DNA from: Legionellales bacterium UBA2469
GTDB taxonomy: Bacteria; Pseudomonadota; Gammaproteobacteria; Legionellales; Legionellaceae
Reading direction: 5' to 3'
NCBI GenBank assembly: GCA_002342175.1
Contig: DDPL01000026.1
Span: 1-13,824, forward strand
DNA: 13,824 bases
This document shows positions 6,447 through 13,824 of the stretch, piece by piece (position 1 is the stretch's first letter; each line of letters begins with the position of its first letter). The notes under the pieces were generated by a model, which saw nothing but the letters and a program-made list of their open reading frames with translations, did no database searches and had not been told where the DNA came from. The translations under genes were made by a program, and so were the position numbers.

Positions 6447-7829
6447 TCAAAAAAACTTCTTTAATCTCGAAATAGCTCTTTCTTGACCTAATAACGCCAG
6501 TGTCGCATCAATACTTGGCGAAGACAGGGTCTCGGTCAATAACAAGCGCATGGGCTGTCCTAATGCCGGAATCTTCAAACCATGCTCTTGAACAACTTCC
6601 TTAATGGTGGCCATGATGACAGGTGCTTCCCACTCACTTAGCGATTCAAACCGAGCAATCAATGCTTTTAAAGCCGTTTCAACTTCAGGTGTTTTAAAAG
6701 GTGTTAGCTCATCTAAATTTAAATCAAAGTCTTTGTAAAAATAATGACTCTGCGCGACCAGCTCATCCATGGTTTTAAACCGTGGTGTTTGTAAAGGCGC
6801 TAACTGTTCCCAACTTGGCCCTAAACGTGCATCGAACCCTTGTTCGCGCATATGCCACATCCACTCGTCTTTTGTGTGCGCAGGGTCTAAGGTCTTTAAA
6901 TAATGCTGGTTTAACCATTTGAGTTTTTCATAATCAAAAGCACATGCAGAACGACTGACATTCTCTAACCGAAATTCTTGAATCATTTCATCGAATGAAA
7001 AGATTTCCTGATCACCATGCGACCATCCTAAACGAACCAAATAATTGAGGACGGCCTGTGGCAAATACCCTTCTTCTTTAAAACTCATGACACTAACTGC
7101 ACCATGCCGTTTGGATAAACGCTTGCCATCCGCCCCCAAAATCATGGGTAAATGGGCAAAAATAGGCATGGGTGCCCCGAGTGCTTGATATATATGAATC
7201 TGGCGCGGGGTATTGTTGATATGATCATCGCCCCGAATCACATGCGAGATGTCCATATCCCAGTCGTCAATGACGACGGCAAAGTTATAAGTCGGCATCC
7301 CGTCTTGGCGAACCAATACCAAATCATCTAACTCTTGGTTACCCACCACGATTTCGCCATAGACCATGTCATCAAAGCGCACTTCTCCAGTTTGCGGGGT
7401 CGCTAACCGAATCACATGGGGAACATCGGCAGATACATTCAGATGTCGACAATGGCCATCATAACGGGGCTTAAGGCCCTGTTGCATTTGTTCTTCACGG
7501 ACTTTATCTAATCGCTCTACACTGCACTGGCAACGGTAAGCAAGGCCTTTGTCCAAGAGTTCTTGAGCAACAGAGGTATAACGGTCCATGCGTTGGCTTT
7601 GGTAATATGGGCCTTCATCGGCTTCTAAACCCAGCCACGCCATACCATCCAAAATGGCAGCTACCGATTCACTGGTTGAGCGCACCACATCGGTGTCCTC
7701 AATCCTTAAAATAAACTGTCCTTGATGGTGTCTGGCAAATAACCAGGAGAATAATGCGGTACGTACACCCCCAACATGTAAATATCCCGTTGGACTGGGT
7801 GCGAATCGTGTTCGAACAGGTTTTGACAT
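6447..7829 (-). CDS. gltX: Glutamate--tRNA ligase
   Basis: The 460-residue class I synthetase charges tRNA-Glu with glutamate in the cytoplasm. The N-terminal catalytic domain opens with RFAPSPTGYLHVGG, the HIGH-equivalent (H18), and the KMSKS loop is KRLSKRHG (236-242). A zinc-binding insertion with C100, C102, C127 and H129, matching the E. coli arrangement, marks the gammaproteobacterial GltX type. Length is close to the usual 465-475 residues. The start is the ATG at 7829 (MSKPVRTRF), because GAGGA lies 6 bases upstream; an in-frame GTG at 7841 belongs to the leader. It is divergent from pfp across a 150-base spacer and is followed on the same strand by the P-loop gene. Nothing is missing, so it should be functional. 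Confidence 0.97.
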   Translation of the reverse strand: MSKPVRTRFAPSPTGYLHVGGVRTALFSWLFARHHQGQFILRIEDTDVVRSTSESVAAILDGMAWLGLEADEGPYYQSQRMDRYTSVAQELLDKGLAYRCQCSVERLDKVREEQMQQGLKPRYDGHCRHLNVSADVPHVIRLATPQTGEVRFDDMVYGEIVVGNQELDDLVLVRQDGMPTYNFAVVIDDWDMDISHVIRGDDHINNTPRQIHIYQALGAPMPIFAHLPMILGADGKRLSKRHGAVSVMSFKEEGYLPQAVLNYLVRLGWSHGDQEIFSFDEMIQEFRLENVSRSACAFDYEKLKWLNQHYLKTLDPAHTKDEWMWHMREQGFDARLGPSWEQLAPLQTPRFKTMDELVAQSHYFYKDFDLNLDELTPFKTPEVETALKALIARFESLSEWEAPVIMATIKEVVQEHGLKIPALGQPMRLLLTETLSSPSIDATLALLGQERAISRLKKFF

Positions 7830-7979
7830 CACTTTCCTCACAAAAAAAATCTGTGATAGATCCTAACTCAATTTGACCGTAAACCCAAGAACTTGAATGA
7901 AAAATGCAAGTCGCATGCATGACATAAAAAACCATGTTAGACTTATTCCATTTTAATATCGACAACATGGAGACATTCA

Positions 7980-9203
7980 ATGGGGAAAAATGCCATTTAT
8001 GCCCAATCGGGCGGTGTGACGGCAGTCATTAATGCCACAGCAACTGGCGTGATTCAGACGGCACAACAACATCCTGACAAAATCAATAAAATTTACGGTG
8101 CGCAAAATGGTATTTTAGGTGTGCTGAATGATCAGTTATTTGATTGCAGTGCGTTTTCAACTGAAGAGCTTAATCAGTTGTATTATACACCGGGTGGTGC
8201 ATTTGGTTCTTGTCGCCACAAACTCAAAACTGATGCGGAGTTTGAGAAACTGGTTGAGGTTTTCAAAAAACATAACATTGGGTATTTCTTTTACAATGGT
8301 GGTGGTGATTCGCAAGACACGACTTGGCAGATATCAGAGCGTTCAGCAGCATTGGGTTGGCCATTAACCTGTATAGGTATTCCGAAAACCATCGACAATG
8401 ATTTGCCATTAACCGACAACTGTCCTGGTTACGGATCAGTGGCGAAGTATGTTGCAATTTCAACATTGGAAGCGGCATTAGATGTGCAGTCCATGGCAAA
8501 AAGTTCGACCAAGGTTTTTGTTTTAGAAGTGATGGGTCGCCATACAGGTTGGATTGCGGCAGCTGCAGGTTTGGCAGGACATGCGGCGCATGAGGCTCCA
8601 CACATTATTTTATTTCCTGAAGTGAGCTTTAACGAAGAGAAATTTTTAGCAAAAGTAGAGCACACCGTCAAAGCATATGGTTTTTGTGTGATTGTGGCAT
8701 CGGAGGGCATTCGGCATCCGGATGGTACTTTTTTAAGTGCACAGAATCGTACCGACTCATTTGGTCATGCGCAGTTGGGTGGGGTTGCACCTTATTTAAC
8801 GGGTTTGGTGCAAGAAAAACTTGGATTCAAGCATCATTCAGCGATATCTGATTATTTACAGCGTTCTGCGCGTCACATTGCTTCACAAGTGGATGTTGAG
8901 CAGGCTTATGCATTGGGACGGCATGCGGTTGAGATGGCCCTTCGCGGCGACCATGGTTTAATGCCCATTATTGTAAGAGAGAGCAATCAACCTTACCAAT
9001 GGCGCATTGATAGTGCGAGATTAGCTGATGTTGCGAACGTTGAAAAGCATTTACCTACCGAATATATTCGAGATGATGGCATGGGCATTACCGATGCGTG
9101 TCGAGAGTACATTCTGCCATTAATTCAAGGGGAAGCGTATCCTCCTTACCGTAATGGACTACCAGACTACCTCAAAAAACACATCATCAAACAAAACGAT
9201 TAA
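7980..9203 (+). CDS. pfp: Pyrophosphate-dependent 6-phosphofructokinase
   Basis: The 407-residue enzyme reversibly phosphorylates fructose-6-phosphate to fructose-1,6-bisphosphate, using pyrophosphate instead of ATP. Support comes from QSGGVTAVIN near the N-terminus, the donor loop NGGGDSQDT (G107-G109, D110) where ATP enzymes carry GGDGS, and PKTIDNDL (135-142). There K136 replaces the Gly of ATP enzymes and D139 is the catalytic base. MGRHTGWIAAA binds the sugar phosphate. Because the reaction is near equilibrium it can serve both glycolysis and gluconeogenesis and saves ATP. GGAG 8 bases before the ATG is the ribosome site. The gene diverges from gltX and ends at a strong terminator. It is metabolically linked with pgi in this window but not co-transcribed with it. 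Confidence 0.95.
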   Translation: MGKNAIYAQSGGVTAVINATATGVIQTAQQHPDKINKIYGAQNGILGVLNDQLFDCSAFSTEELNQLYYTPGGAFGSCRHKLKTDAEFEKLVEVFKKHNIGYFFYNGGGDSQDTTWQISERSAALGWPLTCIGIPKTIDNDLPLTDNCPGYGSVAKYVAISTLEAALDVQSMAKSSTKVFVLEVMGRHTGWIAAAAGLAGHAAHEAPHIILFPEVSFNEEKFLAKVEHTVKAYGFCVIVASEGIRHPDGTFLSAQNRTDSFGHAQLGGVAPYLTGLVQEKLGFKHHSAISDYLQRSARHIASQVDVEQAYALGRHAVEMALRGDHGLMPIIVRESNQPYQWRIDSARLADVANVEKHLPTEYIRDDGMGITDACREYILPLIQGEAYPPYRNGLPDYLKKHIIKQND

Positions 9204-9209
9204 GCATCC

Positions 9210-9233
9210 GGGGCACCAAAAGTGCCCTTTTTT
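9210..9233 (+). terminator. Rho-independent terminator of pfp
   Basis: The stem GGGCAC / GTGCCC with a 5-base loop (CAAAA) is followed by six T (9228-9233). It lies 7 bases after the pfp stop and separates pfp from the next gene. Confidence 0.92.
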
Positions 9234-9300
9234 CCAGCAAAATCCAAAAACATATCCTATACTCATCTTATACAATAGTATTGCAAATGAGGGGATGAGT

Positions 9301-10251
9301 ATGCCTGTGAATCGTAATGGGGGGAAGTGGAAGAAAAAAAAACTTAACGTACGTTTTCGGGATGATGATACCGATAGGCTCTCTGATGAAGAGTTTAATG
9401 ATAACTCTGATGAAATTGAGCTACCATCTTCAAGTAAGCTTATGCCAATTTTCCATCAATTTAAGAATCAATATGCTTGCTCAACTAGAATGAACGACTT
9501 CTATGATGAAGAATATATTTGTGATGACGAAGAATATTCAATCCAAGAAGATCATGACTATATAAGTATTGACAATAATGACAGTGACGATGAAGACTTT
9601 GAATCCCAGCCTCCCCGTCGTTTTAAAGCTCACGGACAACTGCAGCCACTCCCTGACGTCGTCATCTATGCATACCTTTCCAATTCATCTTCAACAACGC
9701 CTAATTTAGCATTAAATGTATTGAATAATGTTAAAGAGAACCTTACAACTCCCCAAATTAAAAACGACTATTACTCTTCTAAAGGCATCTCGGTTGTTGC
9801 CCCTCATTCCGGACATGAGTTCAATTTAAAAGCAGAACTTCCGAATACTGGTGAAAAACCCGTGACAACCGCTCGCTGTACATTTCAGAGTAACCCTAAT
9901 GACGATGATGAACGCCAAAAAATCGCACTAACCATCATGAACATGATAGAAAATGTCATCAGTAAAGGAGGACCTTTGAATCTGAAGACAACCAACGTAT
10001 TTGCTGCAAAAATTACTGCGCTTTATGTTGAGAAACTCAGAAAAACAGGTTTAGAATTTGACTTCAATCCTCCTAAAGGCATGAGCCTAGATGACAATTC
10101 GAATGAGGTTAAAAATGCAATTAAGATTTTTGGGGAAATTAACACTGCAATGCAGATCGAAACCCTGAAAACTTCTAACCCAACACCACCATGGTATGCT
10201 GCAGCAACAAAGGCTTGTGAGCCTAAGGCATCAAATAAACTGAACAGATAA
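9301..10251 (+). CDS. Orphan acidic protein with LTIMNMIEN C-terminal domain
   Basis: The 316-residue protein belongs to no family I recognise. It begins with a basic patch (KWKKKKLNVRFR), followed by a strongly acidic, probably disordered region (about 20-105, many Asp/Glu with Tyr). From about residue 119 it matches the C-terminus of the 996-residue protein downstream: an IYAY strand, VVAPHSGHEF (167-174), QKIALTIMNMIEN (207-219), a second helix with FAAKI, and TPPWYAAATKA near the end (W298). It has no signal peptide, membrane helix or catalytic motif. I chose the ATG at 9301 because GAGGGG lies 6 bases upstream; longer frames would start inside pfp and run through its terminator. The -10-like boxes TATACT (9258) and TATACA (9269) precede it without a clear -35. 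A secreted or scaffold role is possible but unproven. Confidence 0.75.
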   Translation: MPVNRNGGKWKKKKLNVRFRDDDTDRLSDEEFNDNSDEIELPSSSKLMPIFHQFKNQYACSTRMNDFYDEEYICDDEEYSIQEDHDYISIDNNDSDDEDFESQPPRRFKAHGQLQPLPDVVIYAYLSNSSSTTPNLALNVLNNVKENLTTPQIKNDYYSSKGISVVAPHSGHEFNLKAELPNTGEKPVTTARCTFQSNPNDDDERQKIALTIMNMIENVISKGGPLNLKTTNVFAAKITALYVEKLRKTGLEFDFNPPKGMSLDDNSNEVKNAIKIFGEINTAMQIETLKTSNPTPPWYAAATKACEPKASNKLNR

Positions 10252-10396
10252 TAACCCTAATCAATTCAAATATTAACCTAAACTCGATTATCTATTGAGC
10301 TCAAAAGACATAAAAAAAATAGTACATCCATCACTTATGAACAATTGTGGATGATATTTAAAATAAGAAGTTTATAACCAGCCCCTCCAAATTGTT

Positions 10397-10424
10397 AAGG
10401 AAATGTAAAAAACATCCTTTTTAA
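10397..10424 (+). terminator. Possible imperfect terminator before the 996-residue gene
   Basis: AAGG-aa-ATG and CAT-CCTT form a bulged stem around a TAAAAAA loop and are followed by T residues. It lies about 145 bases after the stop of the 316-residue gene and upstream of the next promoter. The bulge makes it weak. The rest of the 255-base spacer holds only AT-rich sequence. Confidence 0.22.
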
Positions 10425-10457
10425 ATAAAAATTAATCTTTAAGTTCTTTATTTAGTC

Positions 10458-10463
10458 TATAAT
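10458..10463 (+). promoter_or_regulatory. Perfect -10 box of the 996-residue gene
   Basis: TATAAT lies 43 bases before the ATG at 10507. No convincing -35 hexamer sits 16-18 bases upstream; the near repeat CTTTAA/CTTTAT at 10437 and 10446 occupies that area and could be an activator site. The promoter is therefore plausible but may need an activator. Confidence 0.4.
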
Positions 10464-10506
10464 AGAATCATAATTATTAAATGTCATATGAAATGGAGTT
10501 ACTAAG

Positions 10507-13497
10507 ATGTCACAAAATACTTCAAAAGATGTTGAAATGACAGAGATAACAAATATTAAAACATGGCAAAAAAGACTCTTTAACGGCGATGGAACATTAA
10601 AACCAGATGATAATGATGTTTATGAAGCGTTTAACAATTTTATGAAGAAGTATTTCCTTTTAGATAGTCGTCAAAAAAAAGACTTAGAATACTTTTTAGA
10701 ACACTTTACGTTGGAAGATTTAAAAGAAATTGCTGATGAAGATTTTGCAAACTTTTACATTATAAAAGCGTACAGACTACTCAATAAAGATACTAAAGAA
10801 ATTTTAAGGTTATTTGGTGGGGAGTCTCAGGTACTGAATAACCCAACGATTAAAGAAAATGAACAACTTCGGATAGATTTGTTAAGAATGATTAATGAAT
10901 CTATAAAAAATAATTCAGATGGTGCATCTGTAAATGCAGAGCAGACCATGGGGAGCAATAAAATGAGTGGCGATTCTTATGATGATAGTTTCAGTATTAG
11001 TGGTGATTCAGATACATCAAGTGAACATTCATTTATTCCCGAGACACGTTCCCAGGGCAGTAACAAAAAAAATGAAATTGAAGTCAGTGGTAGTGACTCA
11101 TCTTCAGAAAGTTCAAATCACTCGTATATTGAAGATTTGGAGTATGTCTCAACCCTTGATACCCTTGCATCTCAATACAGCAAAATAAAGTTAAATGAGG
11201 CGAAAGAAAATAATCAAACAAACACTTTAGATGAATTTAAAAAGTTTGTGACGTATAATCTGGAAGTTAATGCGTTTGCTAAAGAATTTCTAGATTCATA
11301 TCCTTTTAAAGATCTTAGCCATATTTTGGGTGCCGAAGAGGCGACATATTTCTATTTTATTGCCCATTTATTAGTAATGGAATCGGCAAGTCCAGAACAG
11401 TTACAAGCGTTGCAAAACAGCTTATCATCACAAAACCTATCACAATCTCAAAGTCGTGTTGAAAGTTCACTCATGACATTCTTAATGGGATTAATTACTG
11501 CGCTTTCAAATCAATTATCTAGTTCAAACTCAAATTCAAATTTTAATTCAAATCAGTTCATAAGCGAGTATGTTAGTACCTCTTTGGGCGCGGCATCAAT
11601 ACCCGTGTTCGCAACACAATCCAATGTTTCGGAAAGAATAACCACTTATATAGATAATACATTTACACAACAATCTCTTCGACTTACAGAAGAGAATCTA
11701 CAAAGTCATTCTAGAACTAATTCTGCTGTAAATACCCCTACCCCAAGTGAAAGAAGTGGTGTTACTCAAAATACCGATAATTCAAACGCGAGTGTTCATT
11801 TAAAACAAGTAAGTGACAATGATACTTCGAGTGTGGTTAGAAGTCATAGTTCTACTCATCATAGTTCTTCACAACTAACTGCTAATTCCAATCGAGCAGC
11901 TGGTAGCAACTCACCTTTTACTTCTAATTCCAATAATCCTAATGAAGCTTTAGATGTTATAATAGGGAAACTGCAAGATATAGTTACTAATTCCTCTCCT
12001 TCTAATGACATTTATAATTTAAATTATACACAGGCAGGCGTTTTAAAAAATTGTCTTGATGAGTTAATGCATTTATTGCAGGACCATACTAATGAATTAA
12101 CGATTGAGAAACTGACCTCAGCTAAAGATTTATTAACTCCTTTGATACATTTTACCGCTCAAGGCAAAAAGGCCGAGAAAACGAATGAGACTCTAAATCA
12201 ACGTATAGCACAATTAGAGACTAGTATTTCAAATCGCTTACAAACTACCTCTTCGCAAAATTCAAATGCAGGTTTTGATGATTTAAATACAAACACTCCC
12301 ATGAATCCCTCACAAACTAGAGCCTCGTCCTTTTCAGGCATGAATAGTACTAGAGTAGCTGTATCTATGGAGGGCAAAAGTCAAGATGACATGCAACTCG
12401 GCCACCCCTCTTTAAACAACCCAAATTATATTCCACCTCCACCTCCACAAACTTATAAAAATATATATAATCGATTAGACCAATTAATTCAATCTTTCGG
12501 CGAAAATAGCCTCGCTCTAAGCCAAAAGCAAGCGGCACAGTTAACAAACATTTTAAATAACCTAAGCAATCTAAAATCCCAACCTTCTTTACCAGAATCC
12601 CTTGAGGCTATCAACAATATTTCTTCATCACTAAAATCCTTAGGAACCGTAATTTCAGCAAATAAAAATGATGCCACTGATTTGAATGCCTTAATTCAAG
12701 ATAATTTAAGAAATTTAGAGAAATTTATACCGCCAGTTCACAACTCAAACTCAAACGCTTACTCCGGTAGTTTGCAAAGTTCTAGACTCCGCTCAAATTC
12801 AACTTCGACCAATAGTTCAATCAGTTTTTTTCCCGAGCCTGAATCTACAACCCAAGAGATAACCCTCTATGCATCTGAAACACCAATCACTGGAGCCCCT
12901 GATTTGAATCCAGTAAATAAAACTGATGGGAAAAGCGTTCAAATTGAGATAGGCGGGTCAACTTCCGTATACGCCCCAAGCTCAGGGCAAGAATACTCAT
13001 TTTCATTAAAAGAAAAAGTATCTTCAGGTGGTGGAGGAGCCCAATACAATTCAGACGACCTTACATCCAAAACCTATCACCATGCCAGTTTAAAAATTAG
13101 TAGTATTACGAATGATGATCAAAACCAAAAACTCGCCTTGACCATTATGAATATGATAGAAAATATTGTGAGTAGCAGCCAAAATCTAAAAATTAGAACA
13201 GAGAACCCTCTCGCTGCTGCAATTGCCGATGTGTATTACAATGATTACTTAAAAGAAAGTGGCGTAGTTTGCTCTAAATACAAAAATCCTAAATTTACCG
13301 AACTTGAGAATAACGGTAGCATTAGAGCTAAAGCAGCGGGTATTCTTGAACGTTTAATAAGTAAACAATTCTCATCTACGGCTGAGCCCAAGCAGCCGTT
13401 CATCAATGAACTAAAAACTTGCCCATGGCACGTGGCTGCCCTTCAGGTTCGTATAGATTTAACGAATACGAGTAGCTTAAGCAGCGGTCCTCGTTAA
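10507..13497 (+). CDS. Large modular Ser/Asn-rich orphan protein
   Basis: The 996-residue protein has no signal peptide, membrane segment or enzyme motif that I recognise. Its layout is modular: helical unit A (about 45-103), an acidic Ser-rich linker (about 140-205), a second copy A' (about 243-300), a long Ser/Thr/Asn linker (about 300-478), helical unit B (about 482-575), a linker with PPPPP at 643-647, a second copy B' (about 652-740), another Ser/Asn linker, and domain C (about 784-985). C is shared with the upstream 316-residue protein (YAPSSGQEY at 822-830, QKLALTIMNMIEN at 875-887, CPWHVAAL around W974). GGAG 8 bases before the ATG sets the start. The next gene begins 12 bases after the stop, so they form an operon. 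Low-complexity linkers between helical units suggest a scaffold, adhesin-like or effector protein; this is inference only. Confidence 0.8.
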   Translation: MSQNTSKDVEMTEITNIKTWQKRLFNGDGTLKPDDNDVYEAFNNFMKKYFLLDSRQKKDLEYFLEHFTLEDLKEIADEDFANFYIIKAYRLLNKDTKEILRLFGGESQVLNNPTIKENEQLRIDLLRMINESIKNNSDGASVNAEQTMGSNKMSGDSYDDSFSISGDSDTSSEHSFIPETRSQGSNKKNEIEVSGSDSSSESSNHSYIEDLEYVSTLDTLASQYSKIKLNEAKENNQTNTLDEFKKFVTYNLEVNAFAKEFLDSYPFKDLSHILGAEEATYFYFIAHLLVMESASPEQLQALQNSLSSQNLSQSQSRVESSLMTFLMGLITALSNQLSSSNSNSNFNSNQFISEYVSTSLGAASIPVFATQSNVSERITTYIDNTFTQQSLRLTEENLQSHSRTNSAVNTPTPSERSGVTQNTDNSNASVHLKQVSDNDTSSVVRSHSSTHHSSSQLTANSNRAAGSNSPFTSNSNNPNEALDVIIGKLQDIVTNSSPSNDIYNLNYTQAGVLKNCLDELMHLLQDHTNELTIEKLTSAKDLLTPLIHFTAQGKKAEKTNETLNQRIAQLETSISNRLQTTSSQNSNAGFDDLNTNTPMNPSQTRASSFSGMNSTRVAVSMEGKSQDDMQLGHPSLNNPNYIPPPPPQTYKNIYNRLDQLIQSFGENSLALSQKQAAQLTNILNNLSNLKSQPSLPESLEAINNISSSLKSLGTVISANKNDATDLNALIQDNLRNLEKFIPPVHNSNSNAYSGSLQSSRLRSNSTSTNSSISFFPEPESTTQEITLYASETPITGAPDLNPVNKTDGKSVQIEIGGSTSVYAPSSGQEYSFSLKEKVSSGGGGAQYNSDDLTSKTYHHASLKISSITNDDQNQKLALTIMNMIENIVSSSQNLKIRTENPLAAAIADVYYNDYLKESGVVCSKYKNPKFTELENNGSIRAKAAGILERLISKQFSSTAEPKQPFINELKTCPWHVAALQVRIDLTNTSSLSSGPR

Positions 13498-13509
13498 CAA
13501 GGAGTCCCA

Positions 13510-13824
13510 ATGAGCCATACACCCTCAGAAGTCGATAAACTCATTGCGCAGATGAATGAGATAAAAAATAGAAACGAACTTTTGAGGTGTATTGATCAGT
13601 ATAATGCACTTAAGGCAAGCGAGGATGATGATAGAGAAGCTTTTTTAGCATTCCTTGAAAGATATGAAGATTTGTTAGAAGCGCATGAATCATTTGTCAT
13701 GGATGATAACGGTCAGTTGATTATATTTGATATCGATGCCGCCCTTGCTGAGAAGTTTACTCAAATGTTTCCTAAACCTGCTATAAAGGCATCTTCGGAA
13801 CATTCGGATATCTCACAGCCCTTT
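13510..13824 (+). CDS. Third orphan gene, cut by window end
   Basis: An open frame of 105 codons runs to the edge without a stop. It starts at an ATG with AAGGAG about 6 bases upstream and lies only 12 bases after the 996-residue gene, so the two are translated from one message. The visible part (MSHTPSEVDKLIAQMNEIKN onward) is acidic and helical, with AFLAFLERYEDLLEAHE near residues 48-64, then a short strand-like GQLIIFDIDAA. The helix bears a faint resemblance to unit A of the upstream protein (FLEHFTLEDLKEIADE), too weak to claim homology. Whether it ends in the shared C-terminal domain cannot be seen here. Confidence 0.75.
   Translation, partial: MSHTPSEVDKLIAQMNEIKNRNELLRCIDQYNALKASEDDDREAFLAFLERYEDLLEAHESFVMDDNGQLIIFDIDAALAEKFTQMFPKPAIKASSEHSDISQPF

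Noticed and set aside
7830..7841. GTG start at 7841 for gltX
   Set aside because: GAGGA at ideal spacing points to the ATG at 7829, and family proteins begin just before RFAPSPTG.
7699..7980. Minus-strand 93-codon frame across the gltX-pfp spacer
   Set aside because: It overlaps the gltX 5' end in another frame, has no ribosome site and no recognisable protein features.
8263..8710. Minus-strand frames inside pfp
   Set aside because: They are antisense to a well-conserved enzyme and have no start signals.
9154..9300. Longer N-terminus for the 316-residue protein, starting inside pfp
   Set aside because: It would overlap pfp and cross the strong terminator at 9210-9233; a ribosome site fits the ATG at 9301.
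10324..10352. CATCCA / TGGATG inverted repeat after the 316-residue gene
   Set aside because: Six-base stem with a 17-base loop and no T run; likely chance in AT-rich DNA.
10437..10454. PmrA-like direct repeat (CTTTAA / CTTTAT) before the 996-residue gene
   Set aside because: Spacing and sequence depart from the PmrA boxes known in Legionella and Coxiella; noted only as a possible activator site.
1..13824. tRNA, rRNA, CRISPR arrays, attachment sites
   Set aside because: I looked on both strands and saw no cloverleaf, rRNA segment, spaced direct repeats or att-like duplication; this is by eye only.

Overview
The window is AT-rich bacterial DNA carrying both core-metabolism genes and effector-like or orphan genes. 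It suggests a gammaproteobacterium with a host-associated lifestyle, plausibly in or near the Legionellales. The reasons are a pyrophosphate-type phosphofructokinase, a gammaproteobacterial-style GltX, a YopJ-like acetyltransferase/protease candidate, a large P-loop kinase-like protein, and long Ser/Asn-rich proteins with no recognisable enzyme motif. The taxon is an inference: there is no rRNA or other marker gene here.

Layout. At 1-173 there is a weak hairpin and a good sigma70-type promoter. At 174-1586 (+) is a 470-residue protein whose C-terminal half carries a His/Asp/Cys arrangement spaced as in YopJ/C55 enzymes. At 1630-2043 (+) is a dead 3' piece of an IS200/IS605-type tnpB. At 2186-4494 (+) is a two-gene unit, pgi followed 14 bases later by an rfbA/rmlA-type sugar nucleotidyltransferase, with a promoter candidate overlapped by a palindrome. 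At 4475-6370 (-) is a 631-residue P-loop protein, possibly zeta-toxin-like, which overlaps rfbA tail to tail. At 6447-7829 (-) is gltX, and at 7980-9203 (+) is pfp, divergent from gltX and closed by a clear terminator.

From 9301 to the window end there are three same-strand genes that I cannot assign to any known family: a 316-residue acidic protein, a 996-residue Ser/Asn/Thr-rich modular protein, and the start of a third protein that runs off the edge. The first two share a C-terminal domain of about 195 residues with an almost invariant core (LTIMNMIEN). The 996-residue protein also shows two pairs of internal repeats (A/A' and B/B'). The second and third genes are 12 bases apart and surely co-transcribed.

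The housekeeping genes cover upper glycolysis (Pgi, reversible PPi-dependent Pfp), activated-sugar supply for surface polysaccharide (RfbA) and glutamyl-tRNA synthesis (GltX). The accessory genes sit between them as separate insertions. The best candidate for something undescribed is the 9301-13824 cluster; the YopJ-like protein and the P-loop protein come next.
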